From positions 682,001 through 746,000 of the forward strand of contig NZ_PYMH01000001.1 in NCBI RefSeq assembly GCF_003025555.1: DNA of 64,000 nt, written 5' to 3'. The position numbers were made by a program, and so were the translations under genes. The notes under the pieces were generated by a model. That model saw only the letters and a program-made list of their open reading frames with translations. It made no database searches and had not been told where the DNA came from. Source of the DNA: Photobacterium lutimaris (GTDB lineage Bacteria > Pseudomonadota > Gammaproteobacteria > Enterobacterales > Vibrionaceae). This document shows positions 26,303 to 36,009 of this stretch, one piece after another. Numbering within the stretch: position 1 is the first letter of the stretch; each line of letters starts with the position of its first letter.

Positions 26303-26313
26303 TCTATTTCAAA

Positions 26314-27405
26314 CTAGTGGGTAGTATTGGTAATTGAATAAACTGTTGTTTGAGTTTGTTTATTATCTCTGTACTTAGACAGTTTTACTGCCGGTGCTGT
26401 AATTTGAAGTTTTTCAGCACGCTTTAAATTTTCCTGCGCCTTTGCATAAAAAATCGGACTCGTATTGATTGCTCGTTCAAGATAGTCTATTGAACTTTCA
26501 TAGTCACCTTCAAGCATTGCAAAATAACCAACATCATTTAAGGCCTTTTCTCTTGGCATCACTCGTGATAAAGCATCAACAGCATCTTCATAGCGTTTAG
26601 ACTTAATATAAGTAAGTCCTAGGTTTGACCACGCTCGTTTATTGTTTGGGTAGAGTGTGGTTGTTCTTCTATTTATTATCTCTGCTTGTTTAAGGTTACC
26701 GTCGAGATAATATGAATAGCCTAAGTTAGTGAGTGTCTTTTCAGAGCGGCTATTTTGCCTTAGAGCGGTGAGATAAATCTGCTGTGCTGATTTATGCTTA
26801 GCATCAAGATCTGCAATAATCCCCAAACCAACATACGCATAGAGAGGGGAGTTGTCATCGATTAACAACCGTTGGGAAAACAAATCCCGATTTGGATCCC
26901 AGTCTTTTTTTCCTTGTCTTTTTTGATCCATCTTCACGGCTCGGAGAAGTTGCTTTTTGGCATTATCTTGTTCTCCTAGCTTGAGTTCAACTATTCCAAT
27001 AGAAGAGGCATATTGAACATTATCCTTATTAATCATTGCAGCTCGAGAATACGCAAGCTTTGCGAGTTTATAATTTTGCCTTTGTTGATGTATGTAGCCT
27101 ATTTTATAGAATGCTTGATCAGCGTGTTTTTGTGTTGGAAAGCTCAAGGCACGAATATACTCATAAAGAGCTAAATCCGAGTCATTTGCAAGATACGCTT
27201 TGTCACCCCGCAAAATGGCTTCTTTTGCATTCTCTGGAGGGAAATCACCGGTAAGCCCGAGTGTGGATTTTCCATCATAAAGTTCATGGTTAAACTCTAC
27301 ATTGTTATTGGTCGATACCGCATCAGTACTTGAGCAGCCTACAATGAGTGATGATACTATCGAAAAAAAAACTAATTTTTTATTGAGAAAATTTATTGCG
27401 CTCAT
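26314..27405 (-). CDS. tadD: TadD-like TPR lipoprotein
   Basis: Outer-membrane lipoprotein of 363 residues, probably assisting secretin assembly of the Tad pilus. A signal peptide ends in the lipobox SLIVGC (Cys at about 23). The rest is a run of tetratricopeptide repeats, for example AYLANDSDLALYEYIRAL, ADQAFYKIGYIHQQRQ and AWSNLGLTYIKSKRYEDA. The start at 27405 has AAGGAAG upstream; a longer frame to 27441 lacks one. Final gene of the pilus operon. It is longer than typical TadD (about 260 residues), with additional repeats in the middle. Confidence 0.82.
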   Translation of the reverse strand: MSAINFLNKKLVFFSIVSSLIVGCSSTDAVSTNNNVEFNHELYDGKSTLGLTGDFPPENAKEAILRGDKAYLANDSDLALYEYIRALSFPTQKHADQAFYKIGYIHQQRQNYKLAKLAYSRAAMINKDNVQYASSIGIVELKLGEQDNAKKQLLRAVKMDQKRQGKKDWDPNRDLFSQRLLIDDNSPLYAYVGLGIIADLDAKHKSAQQIYLTALRQNSRSEKTLTNLGYSYYLDGNLKQAEIINRRTTTLYPNNKRAWSNLGLTYIKSKRYEDAVDALSRVMPREKALNDVGYFAMLEGDYESSIDYLERAINTSPIFYAKAQENLKRAEKLQITAPAVKLSKYRDNKQTQTTVYSITNTTH

Positions 27406-27427
27406 TATTTTACTTCCTTTTATGCGG

Positions 27428-28393
27428 CTATCGGCCTGCAAACATGTCCAGTACTTTTACGATAGCAGGGCCTACTGCAACGGCAAAGAAACCAGGCCAA
27501 ATGCAGGTAACTAAGGGGAAAATCATTTTTGTTCCTATTTTTGCTGCTTCTTCTTCTGCTTTTTGCATACGTCTATCTCGAAACTCAACAGCATATTCAC
27601 GTAAGGTATCACCCATGCTGGAGCCGAGTTTAACCGATTGGGTGATTATACTGACCAGACCTTGGAGTTCGCTCAGTCCTGTCCGCTCAATAAATTGGTT
27701 GAGACCAACAGGAATAGAAATACCGATACGGGCTTTCTGGCAAACGAGTTGTAATTCTTGGCTTAATTCAGGAGAGATAGAGTCAATTTCTTTTGCTACG
27801 CGATTGAGTGCTGCTTGAAAGCCAAGGCCAGCTTCTGATGCTACAACAAGTAAATCAAGGGCGTCTGGGAATGCATTTCTTAAAGCTTTTGTGCGTCTTT
27901 CCGCAAGCTTGCTGAGGACGATATTAGGGATGAATGATGCGGTACCCACTGCTAATAGGGTATAAACAACAACTTTTTGCGATGTGAGCTCAGGAAAAAA
28001 ATTGGTAGCAATAACTGCACAGATTAACGCAATTAAAGTTAAAATTATCTTGATGGCGTAGTAAGAGGTTAATGCAGATGTTTTTTCAAACCCTGCATGC
28101 ATTAGTAATTGCTTGGTGTTTATTTGTTCAGTTTTAGACTTAGGTGTTACATACTTCTCTATTGACTCTAGGGTTTTATCTATCTTTTTATGACCGGAAG
28201 ACTGGCGATGAGCATGATCCGGGCCTGAAATCGTATGTAAGCGTTGTTTAAGCGGGTTAGACAGGTTATAGATTAAGATTCCGATACTAGCAGTAAAGGC
28301 GACAGCACTTAAAAAAGCAAACCCTAAAACAATCCATTTAGTAAGATCTGCGTTATCAAAGTAGGTGCTTAATACACTAATGATATAATCCAT
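27428..28393 (-). CDS. tadC: TadC inner-membrane platform protein
   Basis: Type II secretion F-family platform protein of 321 residues for the Tad pilus, partner of TadB. Hydrophobic segments at about 20-40, 110-150 and at the C-terminus flank the cytoplasmic T2SF domain with DALDLLVVASEAGLGFQAALNRVAKE. The ATG at 28393 begins just after the tadB TGA with GAGGTG upstream, so the two are translationally coupled; a longer frame opening at 28438 would overlap tadB. It ends in a short basic tail. Confidence 0.9.
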   Translation of the reverse strand: MDYIISVLSTYFDNADLTKWIVLGFAFLSAVAFTASIGILIYNLSNPLKQRLHTISGPDHAHRQSSGHKKIDKTLESIEKYVTPKSKTEQINTKQLLMHAGFEKTSALTSYYAIKIILTLIALICAVIATNFFPELTSQKVVVYTLLAVGTASFIPNIVLSKLAERRTKALRNAFPDALDLLVVASEAGLGFQAALNRVAKEIDSISPELSQELQLVCQKARIGISIPVGLNQFIERTGLSELQGLVSIITQSVKLGSSMGDTLREYAVEFRDRRMQKAEEEAAKIGTKMIFPLVTCIWPGFFAVAVGPAIVKVLDMFAGR

Positions 28394-28394
28394 A

Positions 28395-29366
28395 TCACAC
28401 CTCAATACGCAGTAGTTTTCTGATCCAAAATAGGCCAAGTGTCATAAGTACCGCAGTAACTGTTAATACAGTTTGCCCTCGTTCTGACTCTAGAAGTGGC
28501 GCTATATAATCAGGATTACTTAAGTACAATATAATGAAAAGTACGAATGGCACCATCATTAATACCCAGGCTGACATACGTCCTTCTGCTGAAAGGGTTT
28601 TGACTTTCCGCATTAATCGAAATCGACTTCTGATGACACCAGATATTTTGTCGAGGGTTTCAGCAAGGTTGCCACCTGTTTCTTTTTGAATGGTTACAGC
28701 ACTGTTAAATGCTAGAACGCTAACCGTAGGATTCCGTTTTGCCAAATTTGCGAGAGCAACTTTTAAATCAACCCCATAGTTTAGCTCTACGAATGTCTTT
28801 CCAAATTCCACTGAGATTGGTGGTGACATTTCTTCACTGACCGTTTTCATTACTTCAGTAAATGGATAACCGACTAACAATGCACGTTTCATGACATCTA
28901 GGGCTTCGACGAATTGCTCTTCAAAAAGGTGTAACCTTTTTTCGGATTTATGGCGTAAAAATAAGATAAAACCTGCAAATATAATAAGCGGTGCTGCTGC
29001 TGTTAATTTAATACTCAGTGTTAGTAACAGAGTGCCTATCATTGACAAAAGCATAGCCGCAGTGAGACATATCCCGACTTTATAGGCTTTCCAGTTCAGA
29101 CCTGCGAGCTCGATTTTCTCGCCTAAGTATTCACCCACAGCATTATTCTCTAACCAGCGCTCGGTTGGTGATAATTTATCGAGATAGCTTTTTCTCAGCA
29201 ATGAGTGTTGATGACTTTTACCCGATTCAGCAATGATTTCTAGCTGTTTTTTTAACAATCTACTTCGGTTAGCTCTCGTGCCAGATGTTGAGATTAGGAT
29301 GGTTTGCGAAATGACAACGACCGCAACAAATAAGATGATTAAGTATAGCTGTAGATTCTGCTCCAT
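28395..29366 (-). CDS. tadB: TadB inner-membrane platform protein
   Basis: Platform protein of 323 residues of the T2SF family, working with TadC and the TadA ATPase. N-terminal and mid hydrophobic segments are followed by the F-domain with EQFVEALDVMKRALLVGYPFTEVMKTVSEE and KETGGNLAETLDKISGVIRSR, both typical. Its ATG shares the final A of the tadA stop (TAATG), showing translational coupling. Confidence 0.92.
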   Translation of the reverse strand: MEQNLQLYLIILFVAVVVISQTILISTSGTRANRSRLLKKQLEIIAESGKSHQHSLLRKSYLDKLSPTERWLENNAVGEYLGEKIELAGLNWKAYKVGICLTAAMLLSMIGTLLLTLSIKLTAAAPLIIFAGFILFLRHKSEKRLHLFEEQFVEALDVMKRALLVGYPFTEVMKTVSEEMSPPISVEFGKTFVELNYGVDLKVALANLAKRNPTVSVLAFNSAVTIQKETGGNLAETLDKISGVIRSRFRLMRKVKTLSAEGRMSAWVLMMVPFVLFIILYLSNPDYIAPLLESERGQTVLTVTAVLMTLGLFWIRKLLRIEV

Positions 29367-30742
29367 TAGAAACCACCACTATTGTCAGATGTAAAGTATG
29401 AATATGGAATTTCGATTCCCATATGCTTGAAAGTATCCATGAAAGAGGGGACATTTCCTGTTGCATGATAATGACCAATGACATTGCCATTTTCGTCAAT
29501 GCCTTGACGTGTATAGCAAAATAGCTCAGTTAATGTAATGACATCGCCTTCCATGGCATTAACCTCAACGATACTGGTAATCCTACGTTTACCATCTTCC
29601 ATACGCCGTAATTGGACAACAATGTTTAGTGCAGAAGCAATTTGCGAGCGTACATTTTTGGTGGGCATATTCCACCCAGCCATTGCAAACATGTTCTCAA
29701 TACGGCCTAAGGCATCTCGCGGTGTATTGGCGTGGATTGTTGTCATTGACCCATCATGACCGGTATTCATTGCCGCAAGCATATCGACGGCTTCACCACC
29801 ACGAACCTCACCGACGACGATACGATCTGGTCGCATACGCAATGAATTGATAACTAACTCCCTTTGCGTGATTGCTCCTCTCCCTTCAATATTCGGAGGG
29901 CGGGTTTCTAACCGAACGACATGGGGCTGCTGTAGTTGTAGCTCAGCAGAGTCTTCGATGGTCACAATTCTTTCGTTTTTTGGGATGAAAGACGAACATA
30001 TATTGAGTGTTGTCGTTTTACCAGAACCGGTTCCTCCGGAGATAAGAATATTCAAACGGCCTTTGACTATTGCCTGTAAAAAATGGGCCATTTCTTCGTT
30101 AAGGGAGCCATAATTTAGCAATTGTTCAATTTGAAGCTTATCAACGGCAAACTTTCGGATTGATAAAGAAGGGCCATCTATAGCAAGCGGGGGAATGATG
30201 GCATTCACTCGAGAACCGTCTTTTAGTCTGGCGTCAACCATAGGTGAGCTTTCATCAACACGCCTACCGACTTGGGAGACTATTCGGTCAATAACATTTA
30301 AAAGGTGCTGGTCATCACGAAATGTAGAGCTTACAGGTTCAAGTTTACCTTTACGTTCAACATAAATCTGACTACTGGAATTGACAAGAATATCTGATAT
30401 AGACTTTTCTTTTAGGAGTGGCTCAAGTGGACCTAAGCCTAATATTTCATCGCCGATTTCTTCTATAACCCGCTTGCGTCCTTCTGCGTTAAGGGGAACA
30501 TCTTGATCAAGCATTAGCATACTCGACATCTCAGCGATTTGCTCATGGGCCTGTTCGATGGGTAAACTATCTAAAAGGGCTAAGTCGAGGGTATTATAAA
30601 GCTCTCTGATAATACGTTCTTTTATTACTTGCTCTTCTGGGTTTGCGGGGGCAATATGTAACTTTACTTCATCTGCATTATTGGTTGAATGCGGTAATGA
30701 TGTAGGTGCTTGTGCCGTATCCACTCCCTTTTTTTTAAACAT
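29366..30742 (-). CDS. tadA: TadA secretion ATPase (CpaF family)
   Basis: Hexameric traffic ATPase of 458 residues driving Flp pilus extension and retraction. The N-terminal domain ends at [19 protein letters not shown], and the motor domain has Walker [15 protein letters not shown], the Asp box [10 protein letters not shown], Walker B region [19 protein letters not shown] and the His box [13 protein letters not shown]. Length matches CpaF proteins. It starts 2 bases after the tadZ stop. Confidently assigned. Confidence 0.95.
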   Translation of the reverse strand: MFKKKGVDTAQAPTSLPHSTNNADEVKLHIAPANPEEQVIKERIIRELYNTLDLALLDSLPIEQAHEQIAEMSSMLMLDQDVPLNAEGRKRVIEEIGDEILGLGPLEPLLKEKSISDILVNSSSQIYVERKGKLEPVSSTFRDDQHLLNVIDRIVSQVGRRVDESSPMVDARLKDGSRVNAIIPPLAIDGPSLSIRKFAVDKLQIEQLLNYGSLNEEMAHFLQAIVKGRLNILISGGTGSGKTTTLNICSSFIPKNERIVTIEDSAELQLQQPHVVRLETRPPNIEGRGAITQRELVINSLRMRPDRIVVGEVRGGEAVDMLAAMNTGHDGSMTTIHANTPRDALGRIENMFAMAGWNMPTKNVRSQIASALNIVVQLRRMEDGKRRITSIVEVNAMEGDVITLTELFCYTRQGIDENGNVIGHYHATGNVPSFMDTFKHMGIEIPYSYFTSDNSGGF

Positions 30743-30744
30743 AA

Positions 30745-31980
30745 CTAACTCCTTAGAAATGCAAATAAACGTTTAAAGCCTTTTTCCTGCTCAATTTCAT
30801 GTCCCGTGATCACATTAACAATGTTTCTGAGCACCTTAACAATTGGCTTTTTCTCGAAGTGTGTTGCCAATAACTCGCCTAAGTTTGTAGATGCACTTAC
30901 AGAAAGGTAATCATTAGGAACGAGGATGATATCGTCAACATGTAGAGATTTTTTAATCTCTTCTGGCTTTATGTCAATACTGTTTGAGTATCGATTAACA
31001 ATGATCTTTATTTGATGCTGGTTGAAACCAAACATATGCTTTAACTGTTTGATAAGAACAGAAGCTTCCTGAATAGCGGGAATATTTTGTTGGACAACAA
31101 TAAAAACGTTCTCGGCGTTGGAAACGGCTGGAAGAGTACTGTTTTCAAGCCCTCTAGATAAATCAATGATAATATGATCGAAATTGTTTGTGACATGCTC
31201 TAGGAATTCACGAAAGGAATCAGCTTTGAACTCAGGTATTGAATCAGATAAATGTTCCGAGCGGTTTGGTATGAACCTTAACCCAGATTCATGTTTACTC
31301 AGCATTCCAGATAACGCGTATTCATCTAAAGAGTCAACCTGGGTAAGTGCTTCACTCAACGTATATTTAGGGTAGGTTGAAAGTAGTCCCGAAGATGAGC
31401 CAAATTGTGCATCTGGATCAATGAGTACAACCGATTCATTTTGAAGAGCGATAATATGGGCAATCGATGTTGATAGTATGGATGCGCCCATACCGCCTTT
31501 GGCATTGATGAAAATACTCGTTTTTCCGTGCTTTCTGTTTGCTGATTTTATTTCGGCACATTTTATAATGATTTGATCGAGTTCAGATTCATCAAAAGGG
31601 ATGGTTAATACATCTTTTATTTCAAACTTTAATGCGTTTCGAAGTATTTCTGTGGTTGCATTGTTCGTGATGAGTATGATCGGAATGGTTTTTGAAATTC
31701 CCTCTTTAATAAGGGTTGTGGTCTTATTCCATTCGGATTTTTCATCGATAATAATGATGTCTGGGGTTTTTATTCTGGATGCATCGTGGCATATGGCATT
31801 AAATTCTATTCGAGATAGAGAAGTAAAAGTGACATTACTCCATTGAGTAAAGTAATCACTCAATGGTTTTGAAAATTCTTCATTATCACTGATTAGCCAC
31901 CCGCTAACTGAAACGCTAAGAGGGGGCTTCATACAAGATGATAAAATGTCATTTTCTGATAGGTAGTTAGTTGTATCCAT
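30745..31980 (-). CDS. tadZ: TadZ/CpaE-like polar localisation protein
   Basis: ParA/MinD-related protein of 411 residues that positions the pilus machine. The N-terminal half is an atypical receiver-like domain (IIIDEKSEW). The C-terminal half has a deviant Walker [16 protein letters not shown], in which the usual second lysine is replaced by Ala, as is common in CpaE/TadZ proteins, followed by [15 protein letters not shown] and a [13 protein letters not shown]alker B. Dimerisation with weak ATPase activity is therefore likely. Between tadF and tadA in the operon. Confidence 0.87.
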   Translation of the reverse strand: MDTTNYLSENDILSSCMKPPLSVSVSGWLISDNEEFSKPLSDYFTQWSNVTFTSLSRIEFNAICHDASRIKTPDIIIIDEKSEWNKTTTLIKEGISKTIPIILITNNATTEILRNALKFEIKDVLTIPFDESELDQIIIKCAEIKSANRKHGKTSIFINAKGGMGASILSTSIAHIIALQNESVVLIDPDAQFGSSSGLLSTYPKYTLSEALTQVDSLDEYALSGMLSKHESGLRFIPNRSEHLSDSIPEFKADSFREFLEHVTNNFDHIIIDLSRGLENSTLPAVSNAENVFIVVQQNIPAIQEASVLIKQLKHMFGFNQHQIKIIVNRYSNSIDIKPEEIKKSLHVDDIILVPNDYLSVSASTNLGELLATHFEKKPIVKVLRNIVNVITGHEIEQEKGFKRLFAFLRS

Positions 31981-31988
31981 ATTTCACC

Positions 31989-32480
31989 TTAGCAATCAGT
32001 AAACCCTGTTCGTGTGACGCCGAGGCTTTCTCTCGGTAAAATTGTCTTAAATTCTGGTGCAGTAAACGTTATATCAAATGTTGCTAAAGGAATTATTAGC
32101 GCTATCTGATAACTATTAATTGATGCTTGTACATATTTAATTTGACTACTTAATGTAGTATCGGTCAAGTCGCCAGTAATTATGTTTCCTAGATTGTCAA
32201 GATAGTGAAGTCTAATGTTTGTACTTGTGAAGTTAGGCAAAGGAACGCCATTAATAATGGCAGAAGTTATGGTTTGTTGCTGTTCATAACTTGTAATCTG
32301 ACAAACTGTTGCCAGTCGAGCTGTTCGTCGTGTTGTTTCATTTAGAACATGCCATGTAAATAGCAGTCGACCAAATTCAATGATCGAGAAAATCAGAATA
32401 AAAAAGAAAGTGGAAACGATAGTAAACTCTACTAAAGTTGCGCCCTTATTAAGACGCTTAGAGGCTTGAATGTTCATCAT
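31989..32480 (-). CDS. tadF: TadE/TadF-family pseudopilin
   Basis: Minor pilin-like protein of 163 residues. It has the processing-type region KGATLVEFTIVSTFFFILIF with a Glu five residues after the Gly, and the hydrophobic helix continues with SIIEFGRLL. Its globular part has cysteines near CQITSYE and at the C-terminus (TDC). Overlaps the preceding tadE gene by 4 bases. The name TadF is by position in the cluster; the pair may be labelled TadE and TadF in either order. Confidence 0.78.
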   Translation of the reverse strand: MMNIQASKRLNKGATLVEFTIVSTFFFILIFSIIEFGRLLFTWHVLNETTRRTARLATVCQITSYEQQQTITSAIINGVPLPNFTSTNIRLHYLDNLGNIITGDLTDTTLSSQIKYVQASINSYQIALIIPLATFDITFTAPEFKTILPRESLGVTRTGFTDC

Positions 32481-32923
32481 AGTACCCTCATTGAGTAACT
32501 TGATGTCAGTGTAAAACCTAGGTCGATATCATTACTGTTATAGAATCCAGGAATAAAGCTCAATACTGGTTGATAGGGGTAGTTAATCTCAACTTTTATA
32601 TTGTTTCCAACCAAAGTGAAATTAATATGTGAAGTCTCCAAGTTGGTTATAAGCGTGCTAGTACCTCCGCCAATCACGCCATATATTGCTAAATTTTTAG
32701 CCTTGGTTACATCTTCTGCCTGTAAGGTTGGGGTTGCTGAGCCTTTAGCTACTTCTGCTGACAAGTATCTAGCACTGTCTCTGCTCAATTTTTCTAATTC
32801 AGCATATGTGTAAAAAGCTCTACCTAACTCCATGATAGAAAACAACAACAACAGGAATAGAGGGAGTAAAATGGTAAACTCAACCATAGCAAGGCCATTT
32901 TGTTTAAACGCTATCTTCATCAT
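32477..32923 (-). CDS. tadE: TadE-family pseudopilin
   Basis: Minor pilin-like protein of 148 residues, cleaved by the prepilin peptidase. The region NGLAMVEFTILLPLFLLLLF (about 9-28) carries the Gly, Glu and hydrophobic helix pattern, followed by SIMELGRAFYTYAELEKLSRD, a TadE hallmark. Four-base overlaps join it to tadG upstream and tadF downstream, so the three are translated together. Confidence 0.85.
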   Translation of the reverse strand: MMKIAFKQNGLAMVEFTILLPLFLLLLFSIMELGRAFYTYAELEKLSRDSARYLSAEVAKGSATPTLQAEDVTKAKNLAIYGVIGGGTSTLITNLETSHINFTLVGNNIKVEINYPYQPVLSFIPGFYNSNDIDLGFTLTSSYSMRVL

Positions 32924-34221
32924 GAATCCTCGCTATCAGGATCATCAAATAGAACAATCGTATAAGGCCCATTTTGGTTGGGAGTTAAACTTGGATCTCC
33001 GCTGTTGTTTCGACACTCATCAATAAATTCACCGATGATCCAAGAGTTCTGACCTTGTCCATTAGCACCTATTAATGAGGTCTCGCTAACTGGTTGTGTT
33101 AAAAAGAAGCATCCTAGCCCTTTTAAAGGTACTGTCGCCCTACCGTTACCATTTCCTGCAGTAATGCTATCACAATCTATAATTGGAACAGTAATTACAC
33201 GCCGATTAAAACCAGCGCTCTGGCAGGATGACGATTCAAGACATTCTTCATAGTCAGGTAAGTCTGTGTCTTTAAGGTTGCTATATGCTGTCAAGTAATC
33301 GTTATGGCTGAATACAGCATCAATGCCTCTATCAACAATGTACTGAGTACCTTCATTGTTTAAAGTGACATTAGCTGGTGCTTCAATATTTGAAACTATG
33401 TCTGGGGGAAACTCTGTACTGTTGCCGTTACCGTTGCCGTTATAGCCATCAAATCTCGTGTCTAAATCCGTTGTGCGTCCTACCATATTACCGGGTTCAG
33501 TTGTTACAGTATTCTCACCAAGAGAAATACAACTGTTATATTTTCCTGCTAACGCTTCACCATATTTGTCAGCACCATTTTGGGTACTTCCATTGATATC
33601 AGTTAAAGCCAATGGCATAAAGTTACCAGGGCCAATTTGAGAGAGGTCAGTCGTTGAAGACTTTAAAACGTGTAATTTGTCCGGCTCGAAACCAAAAATA
33701 TTTCCACTGTTTGTACTGTTACCTGCACATACACTAAGAGGTACAATATTACACGACCGTCCTAAACTTGAGCTAGGCCCTGCAACAGCAGAAGCTCGCG
33801 TAGAAAGGTCTACGCTAAAAATAGTGACAAGAAAATCAGGGATATCGACATTTTCAATTCTAATCCTTACATAAGTAGAATCAGCCGTTGCTGTACTTGT
33901 ATCAAAGGGGAGGATTTCGGAAAACTCAACGGTAATATTATTATCAGTTAATGTAATCGCACTATATCCATCGTACCCTAAATTTTCATTTATTGTTGCT
34001 TTACCAGCAGTAATAGCTGCAGTTTGATCACCTCCAAGGTCTATTGCTTTAGCTGCGCTGAGAGCTGCTGCATCAGCTAAATTCTGCAATTTGCTTTTGG
34101 ATAAAATTAGGTTACCAATATCTAAGGCTAATGCTCCTGCACCAATTAGTACAACCATAGCGAGTGTTGCAAAGACTACAACGACACCTCTTTGTTTGCC
34201 TGGTACGCTATATGCTCTCAT
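32920..34221 (-). CDS. tadG: TadG-like pilus assembly protein
   Basis: Membrane-anchored protein of 433 residues. Its N-terminus has the TadE-like anchor KQRGVVVVFATLAMVVLIGAGALALDIGNLILSKSKLQ and LADAAALSAAKAI, typical of TadG. The large exported part has Gly/Asn-rich segments (NGNGNGN, NGQGQN), several cysteines, and no full von Willebrand factor A motif that I can see. It is upstream of tadE and tadF here, whereas many Tad loci place tadG last. Length is in the usual range of 400-500 residues. Confidence 0.82.
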   Translation of the reverse strand: MRAYSVPGKQRGVVVVFATLAMVVLIGAGALALDIGNLILSKSKLQNLADAAALSAAKAIDLGGDQTAAITAGKATINENLGYDGYSAITLTDNNITVEFSEILPFDTSTATADSTYVRIRIENVDIPDFLVTIFSVDLSTRASAVAGPSSSLGRSCNIVPLSVCAGNSTNSGNIFGFEPDKLHVLKSSTTDLSQIGPGNFMPLALTDINGSTQNGADKYGEALAGKYNSCISLGENTVTTEPGNMVGRTTDLDTRFDGYNGNGNGNSTEFPPDIVSNIEAPANVTLNNEGTQYIVDRGIDAVFSHNDYLTAYSNLKDTDLPDYEECLESSSCQSAGFNRRVITVPIIDCDSITAGNGNGRATVPLKGLGCFFLTQPVSETSLIGANGQGQNSWIIGEFIDECRNNSGDPSLTPNQNGPYTIVLFDDPDSEDS

Positions 34222-34249
34222 GGTTTTATTCCTTATTTAGCTTCTATAA

Positions 34250-34507
34250 TCAATCACCTATTCCGGATATTATGTCTTTGTTTTTTATTTTCTTCTGCTC
34301 GTTACCTTTCTGTTCAAGGTTAAATGACTTTGTGGCTTTTTTACCACTGAAAGTCGGGGAGCCCTGGGGGACTCTATTTTCTGCTAGTGGGTCAACCGTC
34401 TGTAGTCTTACCATTTGGTGCAAACTATTCCCCCATGTTGCGTTATCTGCAGAGCAAGTTACGCTAAAAAGCAATAAGCTAAGAGTAATCAGTTTTGATT
34501 TCATCAT
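34250..34507 (-). CDS. Small exported protein in the Tad operon
   Basis: Not recognised. An 85-residue product with a signal peptide (KLITLSLLLFSVTCSA, cleavage near residue 20) and a mature part of about 65 residues, rich in Lys and Gly (FSGKKATKSFNLEQKG). The Cys in SVTC is not a good lipobox. It lies between the secretin and tadG genes, 7 bases after the rcpA stop, in the slot where rcpB/cpaD is found in other loci. It is far too short for CpaD. The start may be the second ATG (34504), with GGGGG at better spacing. A secretin accessory role is inferred from position only. Confidence 0.7.
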   Translation of the reverse strand: MMKSKLITLSLLLFSVTCSADNATWGNSLHQMVRLQTVDPLAENRVPQGSPTFSGKKATKSFNLEQKGNEQKKIKNKDIISGIGD

Positions 34508-34513
34508 GTCCCC

Positions 34514-35992
34514 CTATAAACTGTGGCCAAATTGACCTTCAGAACCTGAACTGGGTGATAGTGTTACTGCTGATGTATTGCTGGTTGGTGAATATGACGT
34601 TGAATCTTTACTCTTCTTGAGCTCACTCATGCGGCCAAGTAGATAAAACTCCCAATCATTAGGCTCAACAAATGAATCTGTTGGCAGAGTAAGATCTTGA
34701 CGACGCACAGGTTTGGCAAGCCGGGGGGTCACTAGAATTACCAACTCAGTCTCACCTTTACGGAATGACTGACTACGGAATAATTGGCCAATTACCGGTA
34801 AGTCGCCCAAACCAGGTAGCTTATCAACTACATCTGAGACACTTTCATTGAGTAAACCGGCAATACCGATTGTTTGTCCGTTACCTAATTCAACCGTGGT
34901 TTTCGCACTGCGTTTTGATAGCGCTGGGACGAAAAATTGCGAAGCTGTACCACCTGGAGAAACTGTGACTGCATTATTATTGGTAATTTCGCTGACTTCG
35001 ATGTTGAGTGCTAAATTAATGCTGTCAGGAGAAGATACAGTTGGGACAAACTGCAGACCCACACCAAATTCTTTGAACTCGATAGTGATATTCTCGTCAT
35101 TGGGAACTGGAATTGGAAACTCCCCGCCAGATAGAAATTCTGCGGTTTCACCGCTTAACGCCGTTAATGTTGGCTCGGCCAATATTTTTGCCAGACCATT
35201 GGTTTTGGCGATACTAAAAGCAGCACTGAATAGGGTGCTACCACTTAAGTAACTGGCAAATAGACCGTTATCCTCAATGTTTAGCGGAGCAGTGATGATT
35301 TCAGTAATGATGTCTCCAGCATCATTAATGGGAGGGACAGCAGGAATACTTGCGCCTCCATTGACCGTACCCCATGTCCAGTTACTATTATTACGGGCGA
35401 ATACAAAGTTGGAGTCGAACTCCCTAATCAGCGAACGCTGAACTTCTGCAACCGTGACTTCAAGCATAATTTGGTGTGAACCACCGACATTCATCAAGTT
35501 AATAATGCCAATGTCATCACCGGTGAAGGTATTGGCTATCTCTTCTGCCATAACTATTTTTTCAGCGCTGGACACATCGCCACTGAGTACCAGTTTGTTT
35601 TGACTGGTATAAACAGAAATTTTCTCTTGTGGCATGAATTCGTAAAGCTTGGCTTTCAAGGCATTTAAGTCATGGGTCACTTCAACATCCAAAACCGTAA
35701 TCAGGCGACCCCGAGAATCCCAGATAATCACATTTGTTGTCCCCAGTTTTTTGCCTAAGACATAAATCTTGTTCGAGCGCAGGATAAGAATATCTGCCAC
35801 ATTAGGATTACCAACGGATATCTTTTTGGCACTTCCTGGGATTTCAATTAATCGTGACTTGTTCTGAGGGACGGCTACCGATTGTGTTCTCGCAGCAAAG
35901 CATTCACTACTAATTAAGAAAGTAAACAAAAGTATAGCCCCGATACATATTGGGCTAAAAAACGGTTTTTGATTGCTGTCCATATCTATCAC
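34514..35992 (-). CDS. rcpA: Tad secretin (RcpA/CpaC)
   Basis: Outer-membrane secretin of 492 residues that forms the pilus exit channel. A signal peptide precedes the mature N-terminal domain (SVAVPQNKSRLIEIPGSAKKISVGNPNVADI, the BON/secretin N-domain). The secretin core has ILAEPTLTALSGETAEFLSGGEFPIPV and VELGNGQTIGIAGLLNESVSDVVDKLPGLGDLPVIGQLF, followed by LVILVTPRLAKPV. All are strong family hallmarks. Second-to-third in the operon after rcpC. A Ser-rich C-terminal tail of about 40 residues follows. Confidence 0.94.
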   Translation of the reverse strand: MIDMDSNQKPFFSPICIGAILLFTFLISSECFAARTQSVAVPQNKSRLIEIPGSAKKISVGNPNVADILILRSNKIYVLGKKLGTTNVIIWDSRGRLITVLDVEVTHDLNALKAKLYEFMPQEKISVYTSQNKLVLSGDVSSAEKIVMAEEIANTFTGDDIGIINLMNVGGSHQIMLEVTVAEVQRSLIREFDSNFVFARNNSNWTWGTVNGGASIPAVPPINDAGDIITEIITAPLNIEDNGLFASYLSGSTLFSAAFSIAKTNGLAKILAEPTLTALSGETAEFLSGGEFPIPVPNDENITIEFKEFGVGLQFVPTVSSPDSINLALNIEVSEITNNNAVTVSPGGTASQFFVPALSKRSAKTTVELGNGQTIGIAGLLNESVSDVVDKLPGLGDLPVIGQLFRSQSFRKGETELVILVTPRLAKPVRRQDLTLPTDSFVEPNDWEFYLLGRMSELKKSKDSTSYSPTSNTSAVTLSPSSGSEGQFGHSL

Positions 35993-36009
35993 TCCCTGTG
36001 AAAAACCGA

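Noticed and set aside
27396..27818. 140-codon plus-strand frame opposite tadC
   Set aside because: Antisense shadow of tadC, whose T2SF motifs explain the region.
31500..31560. TadZ as a chromosome-partition ParA
   Set aside because: The Walker A lacks the second lysine, no parB gene is adjacent, and the gene is locked into the pilus operon.
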